Made by a program: the position numbers and the translations under genes. A stretch of DNA of 64,000 nt from Fibrella arboris. Lineage in GTDB: Bacteria; Bacteroidota; Bacteroidia; Cytophagales; Spirosomataceae. The notes under the pieces are model-generated. The model was given only the letters and a program-made list of their open reading frames with translations, searched no databases and was not told the origin of the DNA. Numbering within the stretch: position 1 is the first letter of the stretch; each line of letters opens with the position of its first letter. The stretch lies in NCBI RefSeq assembly GCF_041321095.1, contig NZ_JBGGWE010000011.1, positions 62,001-126,000 of the forward strand, in the 5' to 3' direction. Positions 15,834 to 24,873 of the stretch are shown piece by piece.

Positions 15834-17531
15834 ATGCGTACCGTTTATCGTATCGGGCTAGTGCTCATCCTCGTGTTTAGTTTACTTCGCTGCCATCGGG
15901 CTACTAAGTCAGGTGGATCAACACGGGTCCTTGTCAGCACGCCGTCGGTTTCCACTGTCGTTTCGCCGCCTACGCCAGCCACTATCGCTGTCGCCAAAAT
16001 CCCCCCCCGTCCGGCGCCGGTTTTCGATACACTTCTGCTTGAACCCCCATTGGACCCAGGCGCAACCCCACTCAAACGCGAGTTCCGGGCGGTCTGGATT
16101 GCCACGGTCGACAATATTGACTGGCCCAGCAAAAAGGGGCTACCCGTTGTCGACCAGCAGCGTGAGTTTGTGGAATTGCTCGATATGAGTCAGCAAACCG
16201 GGCTGAATGCGGTGGTTGTTCAGGTACGTGCCGCTGCCGATGCCTTTTACGCTAAGAGCGCCGAACCCTGGTCAGAATGGCTGACAGGCCAACAGGGCCT
16301 GGCCCCCGATCCCTTTTATGATCCCATGGAATTCATGATTCGCGAGGCCCGTTCCCGTAACCTCGAGTTTCACGCCTGGCTAAACCTCGACCGGGCCACG
16401 TTCAGTAAAACGGCCAGCGTTGCCCCGACCAACATCAGCTATCAGCGGCCTGGCTGGATGGTTGATTATGGCGGCCGTAAGTTGTTCAACCTCGGCCTAC
16501 CCGAGGTGCGGGCTTATGTGGCCGGAACGGTAGCGAATATTGTTCGCAACTACGATATAGATGGCATTCACTTCGACGACTACTTCTATCCGTTTGGCGC
16601 GGTGGGGCAATCGTTTGCCGATGGCGTGGCTTTTCAGACCTATAATCCAGACAAGCTACCCATTGACGACTGGCGGCGGCAAAACATTGACAAGCTCATC
16701 CGGCAGATTGGTGATTCCGTTCATGCGGTGAAGCCATGGGTGAAGTTTGGCGTTAGTCCATTCGGCATCTGGAAAAATCAGAAGAGTGACCCCGACGGTT
16801 CAGTCACCTTTGGCGGGCAGGCGTATTATGATCTTTACGCTGATATTCGCCGGTGGGCGCGTGAAGACTGGGTCGACTATATGGTGCCGCAAATTTACTT
16901 TTCAACCCGCTTCGACCGGGCCAACTACAAAACCCTGGTGGACTGGTGGGTGAAAAACCGGGGCAACCATCACCTGTATATTGGGCAGGGCGCTTACCGG
17001 CTGGGCAAGACTACTAAAACGGACACCGGCTGGGGAGAGGCCAGCCAACTGGCCGATCAGATGCGGCACAACCGCCAGTATGCCGACGTAACAGGCAGCG
17101 TTTTTTTCAGTGCAAAATCGTTGAAAACAAACATGGCAAACAGCCGTGATTCGTTGCGGCTGAATTTCTACCAGTATCCCGCCCTGATTCCAACCATGTC
17201 CTGGCTCGACGCTACGCCACCCGGACAGCCCCAGAATCTGAAAGCGGCCCCGGCTGTTGACGGTGTTGAATTATTCTGGCAGGAGCCAGCGCAGGCCACC
17301 GAACTCGATCGCGTACGTTGCTACGTGATTTACCGCACCGATGGCGTCCGCCTACCCCGCACCACCGATCCTCGCCGCATACTGACCATCTGCCGCCCCG
17401 AAGAAGGCAACCGCCTCGTTGACCGCACCGCCGACCCGAAGAAAAAGTATACCTACGTGATCACCGCCCTGGACCGCCTGCATAACGAAAGCGCAGGTAG
17501 CACACTGGTGTATAAGGGAGGGTTTAACTAG
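15834..17531 (+). CDS. GHL10-type glycoside-hydrolase-like lipoprotein (YngK/DUF187 family)
   Basis: A 565-residue protein with a lipoprotein-like signal (lipid Cys about residue 20, after FSLLR). After a Pro/Thr-rich linker, residues ~80-400 match the GHL10 (PF02638) TIM barrel: REFRAVWIATVDNIDWPSK, LNAVVVQVRAAADAFY, FHAWLNLDRA, IDGIHFDDYFYP and WVDYMVPQIYF. The two Asp of HFDDYF sit where the catalytic acid is expected. A fibronectin-like C-terminal domain (~460-560; PGQPQNLKAAPAVDGVELFW) ends it. Family members act on glycans or peptidoglycan-type substrates; the substrate here is unknown. A TATCTTAG near-match to the -7 box lies about 30 nt upstream of the ATG. Confidence 0.85.
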   Translation: MRTVYRIGLVLILVFSLLRCHRATKSGGSTRVLVSTPSVSTVVSPPTPATIAVAKIPPRPAPVFDTLLLEPPLDPGATPLKREFRAVWIATVDNIDWPSKKGLPVVDQQREFVELLDMSQQTGLNAVVVQVRAAADAFYAKSAEPWSEWLTGQQGLAPDPFYDPMEFMIREARSRNLEFHAWLNLDRATFSKTASVAPTNISYQRPGWMVDYGGRKLFNLGLPEVRAYVAGTVANIVRNYDIDGIHFDDYFYPFGAVGQSFADGVAFQTYNPDKLPIDDWRRQNIDKLIRQIGDSVHAVKPWVKFGVSPFGIWKNQKSDPDGSVTFGGQAYYDLYADIRRWAREDWVDYMVPQIYFSTRFDRANYKTLVDWWVKNRGNHHLYIGQGAYRLGKTTKTDTGWGEASQLADQMRHNRQYADVTGSVFFSAKSLKTNMANSRDSLRLNFYQYPALIPTMSWLDATPPGQPQNLKAAPAVDGVELFWQEPAQATELDRVRCYVIYRTDGVRLPRTTDPRRILTICRPEEGNRLVDRTADPKKKYTYVITALDRLHNESAGSTLVYKGGFN

Positions 17532-17544
17532 CTCATAAGTTCGC

Positions 17545-18777
17545 CTACCTGAACGCCGCCATCACCTCCTCTACCGATTTGGCGTCAGGAAAAGCGGCGA
17601 CAAGCCGGTTGAGTACGCCTTCAACAATGGCATCAGGGCAAGAGGCCCCGCAGGTTAGTAGTATGGTAACGGGTCGGCTAGTCGGTATGTAGTCTTCCGT
17701 GACCAGTTCCTGCTTCGTGTGCAGGTTATAGTGGCTGATCAGTTTATCAGACAGGATCTTCCGGTCTGACTCGATGAAATAGGTAGTCAGCTTCTCTTCG
17801 CAAAGCTCAACAATGTGCTGTGTGTTCGAGGAGTTATAGCCACCTGCAACCACGGCAAAATCGGCTGGGTACGTTAGTAAGGCGTATGTCGCGTCCTGGT
17901 TATCATTGGTGGCGTAGCAGAGCGTATCGCGTGTGTTGGCGAAATGTTCTTCCACCATAGCCGACCCTTCTTCGAGTCCGTAATGATCGATCATTACCTG
18001 CTTCAGATAATCGGCAATACCCTGCGTGTCAGAGGCCAGCATGGTTGTCTGATTGACTACTCCAATCCGGCGCAGGTCGCGGGTCGGGTCAAAACCAGCC
18101 GAGTATTGCCCGGCAAATTCGGTAAAGAAATCAGCGGCAGGCTGCTCACCAGTCATGTACCTGGCCAGTTGCTGCGTCTGCTTCATGTCGTTGACCACCA
18201 CCGTTGGCGCGCCTTCTTTACTGTGCGAAAAGGTAGCCCGCGTTTCTTCATGTGTCGGTTTGCCGTGAACAACGACCGTATACGCCTTTTGCCCAATCTG
18301 ACTGGCCTTATTCCACACCTTTTCCACAAACGGGCAGGTGGTGTCGTAGGTTGCCACGTCGAGTCCGATGGCAGCCAGTTCGCGTTGCGTTTCCAGGGTG
18401 GTGCCAAAGGCCGGAATAATCACCACGTCGGCGGGCGTCAGTTCGCTGAATGGAATCAGTGGCTTACCCAGGGTATCAAGCAGAAAGCGAACACCCCGGC
18501 TTTGTAGATCAGCGTTTACATCGGGGTTATGAATCATCTCGCTCAGCAGAAAAATGCGCTTATCCGGATTTTCGGCAATGGCCCGGTAGGCAATTTCGAT
18601 GGCATTCTCAACGCCGTAACAGAAACCGAAATGCCGGGCTATCTGGAACCGTACAGGCCCAAAATCGAGCGTCGTGGGCGTAAAGTCACGCTTTAGCTTA
18701 TCTTTCCGTCGCCGATACTCCTTTAATGGGGTAATGATTGTACTTCGGTAGTAAGCGGGGATATCGAATGATTTCAT
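17545..18777 (-). CDS. ispH: 4-hydroxy-3-methylbut-2-enyl diphosphate reductase IspH
   Basis: A 410-residue protein, the long Bacteroidota form. The three Cys ligands of the 4Fe-4S cluster are visible: Cys53 in GFCYGVENAIE, Cys148 in DTTCPFVEKVW and a third in LLTCGASCPDAIVEGV near the C-terminus. HGKPTHEETRATFSH and NQTTMLASDTQ are further IspH hallmarks. It catalyses the last step of the MEP isoprenoid pathway, giving IPP and DMAPP. An open frame extends 55 residues upstream, but the Arg-rich extension is not family-like, so I start at ATG 18777. Convergent with the GHL10 gene (13 bp). Confidence 0.95.
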   Translation of the reverse strand: MKSFDIPAYYRSTIITPLKEYRRRKDKLKRDFTPTTLDFGPVRFQIARHFGFCYGVENAIEIAYRAIAENPDKRIFLLSEMIHNPDVNADLQSRGVRFLLDTLGKPLIPFSELTPADVVIIPAFGTTLETQRELAAIGLDVATYDTTCPFVEKVWNKASQIGQKAYTVVVHGKPTHEETRATFSHSKEGAPTVVVNDMKQTQQLARYMTGEQPAADFFTEFAGQYSAGFDPTRDLRRIGVVNQTTMLASDTQGIADYLKQVMIDHYGLEEGSAMVEEHFANTRDTLCYATNDNQDATYALLTYPADFAVVAGGYNSSNTQHIVELCEEKLTTYFIESDRKILSDKLISHYNLHTKQELVTEDYIPTSRPVTILLTCGASCPDAIVEGVLNRLVAAFPDAKSVEEVMAAFR

Positions 18778-18998
18778 ATACTTTGGCGAACGGCAGCCTG
18801 GGTTGTAAGCCGATGACCAGCGGCGCAAAGGTACAGCTAGCCGTCTATACCAAGAACAATCCCCTTTTAGCCTTTGTTCGTAGGTACGTTGCCTATACAG
18901 AAAGTCACCTGGTTGAAACCGTTTACGCCTTTTTTGCAGCAACAGAAGCGCCTCTATTTTTCGTATATTTAACTCATAACTAGCTAGTCCCTGTCTTA

Positions 18999-20480
18999 AT
19001 GAGACAACTCTTTACCTTCTTATTTGTAGCGGTCGGCACGCTGGCCGCAACCGCCTTCACTGAACCACTAAAGCCCTCGCTCGACAAGGTTTTCGGGCGG
19101 ATCAATCAGGAGGTTCTCCAGCACAGTCAGGCTTATGAAACCCTGGCGGATGCATCGCAACGAATTGGCCATCGGCTAACAGGTAGCCCCAACGGCGCCA
19201 AAGCCGAAGAATACGCCTTCACTCTGTTGAAACAATATGGGTTCAAAGATGTCCGGTACGAAAGCTTCGAGGTTGAATCGTGGATGCGCGATACCTGCAC
19301 GCTCACGATTGTTCCAAACAAGTCGGATAATTTCCGGCAGGTAAACGTGGTGTCGCTGGCCCACTCGCCCGTTGATGCCCACGTGCGTGGCGAGATCATC
19401 GACGTTGGCAACGGATTGGAAGGCGACTACGCTGCCCTGAAAGACCAGATAAAAGGTAAGATCGTGCTCGTCAACATTGGGTTATCTACGCCTACGAAAG
19501 GAGCACGGAACCTGCACCGGTCAGAAAAAACAGCGCTGGCCATTCAGCACGGTGCCACGGGCGTCATTATGGTCAATCTGGTACCGGGCAACGTTCTGCT
19601 GACGGGCACGGCATCTGTTACAGGTAAGCTGATTCCCATTCCATCGGTGTGTATTGCTTATGAAAGCGGAGTTGCGCTGCGCAAGTGGATGGCCGAAGAA
19701 CATACCGACCGCCTCCACGCGATGATCGACATGTCGAACTTCAGCAAGAAGATCAAGGCACGAAACGTAGTCGCCACCTTACCCGGCTCTAAACTCTCCA
19801 ACGAGAAAATCGTGATTGGGGGTCACCTCGATTCGTGGGATCTGGCAACGGGGGCTATCGACAACGGCATTGGCTCGTTCTCGGTGATGGATATTGCCCG
19901 CACCTTCAAAGCGTTGAAACTGAAACCCCGCCGTACGGTCGAGTTTGTCTTGTTTATGGGCGAAGAACAGGGGCTGCTGGGTTCACGGGCTATGACCGAA
20001 TCCTACAAACGCTCCGGGCAGTTAGATCAGGTACGTTATATGATGAACCTCGACATGACCAACAACCCCGTTGGGATCAACGCCTTTGGCCGCGACGATA
20101 TGATGCCGCTGCTAAAATCTATCGGCGACCTCATTCAGCAAACCGATGCCGGCTTTACCAATACGCAGGAAAATCGCGCTGGACTACATTCCGACCATCA
20201 GCCGTTTATGATTGAAGGCGTCCCTATTGTGGGCATGAACGGTAACCTCGCCCGCGACGTGTTAGATTGCTACCACGCCAACTGCGACCGCCTAAACCTG
20301 GTCAATAAAGAACAGCTTAAGAATACCGTTCGGTATAGTGCCATGGTACTATATGCGCTGGCCGATGCAGAAGACCTGCCCGCCCGCCGGTTCGATGATA
20401 CCAGGACCCGCGATTACCTGATTGCACAGGGACTACGCACGCCCCTGCAAATCGCTAACGAGTGGCGTTGGAAAGAATAA
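18999..20480 (+). CDS. Exported M28-family metallopeptidase (carboxypeptidase Q-like)
   Basis: A 493-residue protein with a signal peptide (MRQLFTFLFVAVGTLAATAFT). The zinc ligands of M28 are in place: His ~276 and Asp in GGHLDSWDLATGAIDNG, Glu in FMGEEQGLLGSRAM, Asp in MNLDMTNN, and His in SDHQPFMIEGVPI. A PA-type inserted domain lies before them (~130-240). It fits plasma glutamate carboxypeptidase-like enzymes, which trim peptides in the periplasm. Transcribed divergently from ispH. Confidence 0.87.
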   Translation: MRQLFTFLFVAVGTLAATAFTEPLKPSLDKVFGRINQEVLQHSQAYETLADASQRIGHRLTGSPNGAKAEEYAFTLLKQYGFKDVRYESFEVESWMRDTCTLTIVPNKSDNFRQVNVVSLAHSPVDAHVRGEIIDVGNGLEGDYAALKDQIKGKIVLVNIGLSTPTKGARNLHRSEKTALAIQHGATGVIMVNLVPGNVLLTGTASVTGKLIPIPSVCIAYESGVALRKWMAEEHTDRLHAMIDMSNFSKKIKARNVVATLPGSKLSNEKIVIGGHLDSWDLATGAIDNGIGSFSVMDIARTFKALKLKPRRTVEFVLFMGEEQGLLGSRAMTESYKRSGQLDQVRYMMNLDMTNNPVGINAFGRDDMMPLLKSIGDLIQQTDAGFTNTQENRAGLHSDHQPFMIEGVPIVGMNGNLARDVLDCYHANCDRLNLVNKEQLKNTVRYSAMVLYALADAEDLPARRFDDTRTRDYLIAQGLRTPLQIANEWRWKE

Positions 20481-20672
20481 GCTTATTTGTTGAGGAATTC
20501 GTTACCAGTGAAGCGTCGGCTCGTCTAATCAATGATATGAACATCTGATAGCCTAAACAAGTATCAGCAAAGTAGCCTTACCGCTCACATGATGTAGGGC
20601 GATTAACGCTACCGTTCAGGAAATTAGTTAACCGCTGGTAGGCGCATTTACGCTGTCGTAAGTACTTATGCC
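20481..20672. other. Intergenic stretch, no gene seen
   Basis: AT-rich spacer between the M28 gene and the DUF2183 leader. I see no open frame with a plausible start and no strong hairpin; the possible -33 element TTTA (20647-20650) is at its end. Confidence 0.4.
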
Positions 20673-20680
20673 TATCTTTG
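20673..20680 (+). promoter_or_regulatory. -7 box (TATCTTTG) of the DUF2183 leader
   Basis: Exact TAnnTTTG, with TTTA 22 nt upstream as a weak -33 element. It is 20 nt before a 28-codon frame and about 180 nt before the DUF2183 ATG. No other -7 box lies between here and that gene. Confidence 0.55.
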
Positions 20681-20700
20681 CCATCATCACGCAGACGATT

Positions 20701-20787
20701 ATGACTCAGGCCTTACAACGAATGATAAACAATGTCCGCTACTTAATCTGGCTGGCTTTAACTGATCCCCTCGGCGAAGGTCAATAA
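20701..20787 (+). CDS. Possible 28-codon leader peptide ahead of the DUF2183 gene
   Basis: ATG 20701 to TAA 20785-20787. The peptide starts MTQALQRMINNVRYLIW and ends DPLGEGQ. It lies between a perfect -7 box and an intrinsic terminator that precedes the next gene, the layout of an attenuator leader. It has no obvious run of one amino acid. It could also be a chance frame. Confidence 0.35.
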   Translation: MTQALQRMINNVRYLIWLALTDPLGEGQ

Positions 20788-20813
20788 TTGATATCAGAAT
20801 TTTCAGTATTTAT

Positions 20814-20838
20814 TCCCGCCCACAAGGCGGGATTTTTT
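20814..20838 (+). terminator. Intrinsic terminator directly before the DUF2183 start codon
   Basis: CCCGCC, a 5-nt loop, GGCGGG, then ATTTTTTGT: a textbook rho-independent terminator in plus direction. It ends 22 nt before the ATG at 20860. Confidence 0.75.
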
Positions 20839-20859
20839 GTTAGTAGTCTATTCTCAACT

Positions 20860-21921
20860 ATGAAACCGTATCAGATCATTTATTTTCGTGGCTTTGGCTC
20901 TCCCCACGCCGTTTGGCTCACCGGCCGGGTGCTGCGGCAAAACGAGCTTGCTTCACCTGTTGACCGGGCTCCCTTCTGGGAAAACCTGTCAGCCACCATC
21001 AGCCGCTTCCTGACCGATGAAGTAGGCGGCCTTACCGTCCGTATCGAGACATTCGGTCAGGTGTTCCGAACGGTGACCAATACCGATGGTTATTTTGATA
21101 TCACCATTGACCCTAACATCGACTTACCCGCAGGCCGGGCCTGGTTTCCGGTCAGGTACGTACTGGAGGGCGTTGACCAACCGGTGGGTTATGAAGGCCC
21201 ATCCGGGTCAGGTACACGTGAGGTTAGTAAAGACGGGCAGTTGATGATTGCGCCCGCCTACAGTCAGTTTGGTATCATCTCCGATATTGACGATACCGTT
21301 CTGGTAACAGGGGCTACCAATATCTGGCAAACACTAAAGCTGACGTTCCTGGAAAATGCGTTTACCCGAATGCCCTTTGCTGGTGTGTCTGCTTTTTACC
21401 GGGCCTTGCAAAGTGGTGCCGTAACGACCCTGTTCAATCCGCTCTATTTCGTTTCCAGTAGCCCCTGGAATATCTATGATCTGCTGATCGATTTTTTCCG
21501 AATTCAGGGGATTCCCAAAGGCCCGTTGCTATTGCGGGCGCTTGAATTCAGCCCAGAACTCGTATCGTCGCAAAGTCACCACACGCATAAACGAGCCATG
21601 ATTGACAAGATCCTGGCGGTCAATCCCGATTTGCCGTTTGTTCTGTTAGGCGACAGCGGGCAGCAGGATCCAGAAATATATGCTGATGTGATCAGGGCTA
21701 ATCCGGGACGAATCAAGGCGGCTTATATCCGCGACGTATCGCCCGAAGATCGCCGCGACGAGGCAGTCAGGCAATTGATTCAGGCAGCACTGGCCGACAA
21801 CGTACCCATGTTATTGGTTTCCGACACGGTAGCCGCCGCTGAACATGCCGCAGGCCTCGGGCTGATAGACCCCGACACGTTACCTGAGATCAGGGCTGAC
21901 CGCCAGGCCGACAAGCAGTAA
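20860..21921 (+). CDS. DUF2183 (App1-like) phosphatidate-phosphatase-type protein
   Basis: A 353-residue protein. GIISDIDDTVLVTGAT (about residues 139-154) carries the D-x-D-x-T motif of HAD-like phosphatases and is the hallmark of PF09949, the domain of yeast App1 phosphatidate phosphatase. FVSSSPWNIYDLLIDFF and LLGDSGQQDPEIYA supply the later HAD motifs. The N-terminal part (~40-135) may be a small beta domain. Probably cytosolic or membrane-associated and acting on a phospholipid; the exact substrate is unknown. ATG 20860 (MKPYQIIYFRGFG) fits the family better than the upstream TTG frame, which would run through the terminator. Confidence 0.85.
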   Translation: MKPYQIIYFRGFGSPHAVWLTGRVLRQNELASPVDRAPFWENLSATISRFLTDEVGGLTVRIETFGQVFRTVTNTDGYFDITIDPNIDLPAGRAWFPVRYVLEGVDQPVGYEGPSGSGTREVSKDGQLMIAPAYSQFGIISDIDDTVLVTGATNIWQTLKLTFLENAFTRMPFAGVSAFYRALQSGAVTTLFNPLYFVSSSPWNIYDLLIDFFRIQGIPKGPLLLRALEFSPELVSSQSHHTHKRAMIDKILAVNPDLPFVLLGDSGQQDPEIYADVIRANPGRIKAAYIRDVSPEDRRDEAVRQLIQAALADNVPMLLVSDTVAAAEHAAGLGLIDPDTLPEIRADRQADKQ

Positions 21922-21928
21922 GCGGGTA

Positions 21929-22861
21929 TTACCTGATAATGAAAGTCAGGCTCAGATCGGCGTAATAAAGCAAGTTGGTCGGCAGTTCTTCGTCGGGATA
22001 GACTTTAACGGGTTTCACCAGGTGGTTGGTTAAGCCAAGCCGAAAGCCGGTGAAGGTCGCCCGCACAGGCAGGGTCAGGTCCAGCGCCATCAGGCCAAAC
22101 CTGTCGGTCGTTGTTTCCGTCGCCGTAGTCGTGCCATTTCGTTTAGCCAGCAACCGTTGCTGGATTCTCAACAATCGACGCTCGGCTGCGGTGGTAGCGG
22201 CCGTCAGGGCAGTAGTGGTGGTTATGGCTGGCTGGTACAGGTTATAAACCGACGTTTCTGTACCGAAAACGGTGGTTATGGCCGGCACGCAACTGATTCG
22301 TTTAAGGCCTAGGGCTGAACCGGCAATCTTTTTGTAAATAAACGCAGACACCGACAGCCGAGACCGATGGGCCGTTGCGTTGCCGAACATGAGGTAATAA
22401 TCGGCATTGGCCGCAAAAAGGGGACTGATCGTATAGCTAACCGACATGTTTCCACTGTAGGGCAGTAGATTTTGTTGGTTTTTCTGGCTCAGGATGGTCC
22501 GGCCTAGTTCGCCGGATACGGTAACGCGGCTACTAATAATGCCCAGATACCCTGCCGATAAGGCCGTGAGTTCATAATGAGGTTGACTCTGACTGAAATA
22601 ATAGCCTGACAGGTCAGCGTAAAAGCCAGATTTTGCATAGTACGTTATGCTGGGTGTGCTCATCCACTCACGGACGCCAAATTCACGGCCCGAAAACACC
22701 GCCCGGCTGGTGTAGTTAATCCGCACGTTAATTTCCGACCTGGCTACCGAACCCGAAACGGGCGCACTGGGTTGGATAGAATCGGCAGGAAAGCAGGCGG
22801 CCCAGCCTCTGACACTCAGTAAAACAAGTTGCAGGCTCAGTAGACGTATACAATTCACCAT
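21929..22861 (-). CDS. Putative outer-membrane beta-barrel protein, unknown family
   Basis: A 310-residue protein with a signal peptide (MVNCIRLLSLQLVLLSVRGWA). The mature part alternates polar and hydrophobic residues with many aromatics (INVRINYTSRAVFSGREFGV, FYADLSGYYFSQSQPHYEL) and ends in LTFIIR, consistent with a small beta-barrel. A Thr/Ala-rich insertion around 215-255 (TTTTALTAATTAAERRL) looks like a long loop. No family recognised. Convergent with the DUF2183 gene (7 bp). Confidence 0.6.
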   Translation of the reverse strand: MVNCIRLLSLQLVLLSVRGWAACFPADSIQPSAPVSGSVARSEINVRINYTSRAVFSGREFGVREWMSTPSITYYAKSGFYADLSGYYFSQSQPHYELTALSAGYLGIISSRVTVSGELGRTILSQKNQQNLLPYSGNMSVSYTISPLFAANADYYLMFGNATAHRSRLSVSAFIYKKIAGSALGLKRISCVPAITTVFGTETSVYNLYQPAITTTTALTAATTAAERRLLRIQQRLLAKRNGTTTATETTTDRFGLMALDLTLPVRATFTGFRLGLTNHLVKPVKVYPDEELPTNLLYYADLSLTFIIR

Positions 22862-22932
22862 AGCAGACGGTTAAACGAGCAACGCCCAGCTTGTTGGCCG
22901 GGCGCAGCTACCAGCTTTACCAACTTAGTTGA

Positions 22933-23220
22933 CTAGCCGTTCTTTTTAGCCTGATGCCGCTCACGCTGCGCCTGGAGCCGCTCTTTCATCTTTTCACGCT
23001 GATCGGGAGTCATGTTGGCCATTTTCTCCTTCATTTTTTCACGCTGGGTTTCTCGGAATGCTTTGCGCTCTTCGGGAGTCATTGCGGCTAACTTTGCCTT
23101 CATTTCTTCCCGACGGGCAACACGCTCTTCTTTGGTCAGGTGAGGTTTTTCAGTTTGGGCAAAGGCCCCCGCCGACATACAGGTAGTTACCAGTACGACG
23201 GCAATAAAGCGAGTTTTCAT
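22933..23220 (-). CDS. Small periplasmic Met/Glu/Arg-rich helical protein
   Basis: A 95-residue protein. A clear signal peptide (MKTRFIAVVLVTTCMSAGAFAQ) is followed by a highly charged helix containing repeats of the type A-x-M-T-P-E-E-R-K and N-M-T-P-D-Q-R-E-K. The layout recalls Spy/CpxP-like or DUF3106-type periplasmic proteins with LTxxQ-like repeats, but the match is loose. It could act as a chaperone or metal sensor. Same direction as the barrel protein gene, 71 bp upstream of it. Confidence 0.6.
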   Translation of the reverse strand: MKTRFIAVVLVTTCMSAGAFAQTEKPHLTKEERVARREEMKAKLAAMTPEERKAFRETQREKMKEKMANMTPDQREKMKERLQAQRERHQAKKNG

Positions 23221-23339
23221 TGTAGTAATTAGTTAGTGATCGGCCGGTTCGATTTAAACCTAAGCAATTTTACGCAACGAGCGACCATTTCCATAACTAT
23301 TCTCTTGATTAATAGTAATTTAATAGAATCAGCAGGCGC

Positions 23340-23741
23340 ATGAACCCCTCTTCGCTACACCCCGAACTCACCTTTCAGTTTGCCCGAAGCGGCGGAGCAG
23401 GTGGTCAGAACGTCAATAAAGTGGCGACCAAAGCCGAGCTCCGCTTCTCTGTGCGGGACTCGGCGCTACTTACCGACGAGCAACGTACCCAGTTGCTGCA
23501 GAAGCTAGCCAATAAGTTAACCAACGAAGGCGAGCTGGTGCTCACTCATCAGACCGAACGTACCCAGCTGGCAAACAAGGAAAAAGTCATCAAAAAGTTT
23601 GATCAGCTCATCATAAAAGCCTTTACTCTCCAGAAACCGCGCAAGGCCAGTAAGCCCTCCAAGGCATCCGTTGCCGAGCGGCTGGACGAAAAAAAGCGCC
23701 GCGCCGATATTAAATCAGCGCGGCGCAGGGTAGACGAATAG
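23340..23741 (+). CDS. arfB: Alternative ribosome-rescue factor ArfB (YaeJ-like)
   Basis: A 133-residue protein. RSGGAGGQNVNKVATKAEL near the N-terminus carries the GGQ motif of class I release factors with flanking residues typical of ArfB. The C-terminus is Lys/Arg-rich (KPRKASKPSKASVAERLDEKKRR), the tail that enters the empty mRNA channel of stalled ribosomes. It hydrolyses peptidyl-tRNA on ribosomes lacking a stop codon. Full length for the family. Confidence 0.9.
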   Translation: MNPSSLHPELTFQFARSGGAGGQNVNKVATKAELRFSVRDSALLTDEQRTQLLQKLANKLTNEGELVLTHQTERTQLANKEKVIKKFDQLIIKAFTLQKPRKASKPSKASVAERLDEKKRRADIKSARRRVDE

Positions 23742-23752
23742 AGCGAAGTGAT

Positions 23753-23860
23753 TGGTTTCAGGTTTCAGGTGTCAAGTTTCAGGTTTCAAGTTTCAGGTGC
23801 TTTGCTGGTTTACCATATGTATAGTCAGCAAAGCACCTGAAACCTGAAACTTGAAACCAA
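23753..23860. repeat. Palindrome built from TTTCAGG/TTTCAAG units
   Basis: The left side has several TTTCA(G/A)G units, then GGTGCTTTGCT; the right side is the reverse (AGCAAAGCACC, then CTGAAACCTGAAACTTGAAACC). The central 15 bp of each arm pair perfectly, the rest with slippage. It fills the gap between convergent arfB and rhomboid genes. Confidence 0.65.
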
Positions 23861-24781
23861 TTACCCCTTCTGGCTGGCTCGGAATAACTTCTGTTTCTCT
23901 TCGCGGGTCAGGCTTTCGTAGCCCGATCGGCCAATCTTATCCAGAATAGCGTCGACCTCGTCCTGATCAGGCATGGATGAGGCGGGACTGGTACTGCCCA
24001 CCGACGCATAAGCGCTGGCAGCTGTCTGGGTGCTCCGCTGCCGCTGCGATACTTTCACGGGAGGTTTGGTACGAAACAGGCTGTTCCAGCGGTCCATCAG
24101 CCAGTAAATGGGCCGGCCAAGGTCAGTACCAGCCTGTAACAGTTTGATATAGCTGAATCCGATGAGCGCCCCCCCCAGGTGAGCCAGGTTACCCCCGGCA
24201 TTGATGCCTACAGAATTGAAAAAGGAGAGCACCACAAAGAACAGGACAATGTACTTGATGCGTACAGGTCCGATAAAGAGCAGATGAAATGTGTAGTTGG
24301 GCAATAATGTCGCCGCACCAACTGCTATCGAAAGTGCCGCACCCGATGCGCCCAGCAACGCTTGCCCACCCACCTGCGTACTGAAATAAGGAATGAGGTT
24401 ATAGCTGGCAAAGTAACACAGGCCACCACCCAGCGCACCCAGAATGTACAGACCCACCAACCGGCGACTGCCCAGGTACTCTTCGATGAGCCGACCAAAC
24501 CAGTATAGGAAAATCATATTCCAGAGAATATGGAACGGGTCTGCATGGGTAAACGCATAGGTCAGAACGGTCCACGGCTTTTTCAGCAGGGCCATGGGTG
24601 CCCACGGCATCATCAGCTGGTCGAGCACCCACTGATAAGCGGCCGTCTGGCCAGACAGTTTCGTAACTACCAATACCAGAATAACGGTTAAAAAAATAAC
24701 CGTATTGATCAAAATCAACTGCACCAGCGTGTTGTTGGGCTTGTTGAATTCGGACTTAAAATCGTCTAATAGTCCGCTCAT
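23861..24781 (-). CDS. Rhomboid-family intramembrane serine protease (second of a pair)
   Basis: A 306-residue protein with about six membrane helices. The catalytic Ser is in LLGASGAALSIAVG and the catalytic His in NLAHLGGALIGF; HADPFHILWNMIFLYWFG supplies the conserved H-x-x-x-N segment of TM2. A cytoplasmic tail (~225-306) is Ser/Ala-rich and ends in an EEKQKLF-containing helix. It cleaves membrane proteins within the bilayer; substrate unknown. It lies 92 bp downstream of the first rhomboid gene, after mutL. Confidence 0.9.
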   Translation of the reverse strand: MSGLLDDFKSEFNKPNNTLVQLILINTVIFLTVILVLVVTKLSGQTAAYQWVLDQLMMPWAPMALLKKPWTVLTYAFTHADPFHILWNMIFLYWFGRLIEEYLGSRRLVGLYILGALGGGLCYFASYNLIPYFSTQVGGQALLGASGAALSIAVGAATLLPNYTFHLLFIGPVRIKYIVLFFVVLSFFNSVGINAGGNLAHLGGALIGFSYIKLLQAGTDLGRPIYWLMDRWNSLFRTKPPVKVSQRQRSTQTAASAYASVGSTSPASSMPDQDEVDAILDKIGRSGYESLTREEKQKLFRASQKG

Positions 24782-24873
24782 TGTATACTGGATTAATCGA
24801 TGTGAGACATAGAAAGCAAGTCATAAGTGCTTGAGTTCGTTAATCAACTTACACTATTGTCTTACTTCATTTA

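Noticed and set aside
18778..18942. A 55-residue N-terminal extension of IspH
   Set aside because: The extension is Arg/Trp-rich and unlike the family; the ATG at 18777 starts at the conserved Bacteroidota N-terminus.
20788..20859. An upstream TTG start for the DUF2183 gene
   Set aside because: It would make the coding sequence run through an intrinsic terminator; the ATG at 20860 fits the family.
23753..23860. A CRISPR-like array of TTTCAGG units
   Set aside because: The units are 7-8 bp, not separated by spacers, and face each other as one palindrome; no cas genes are near.
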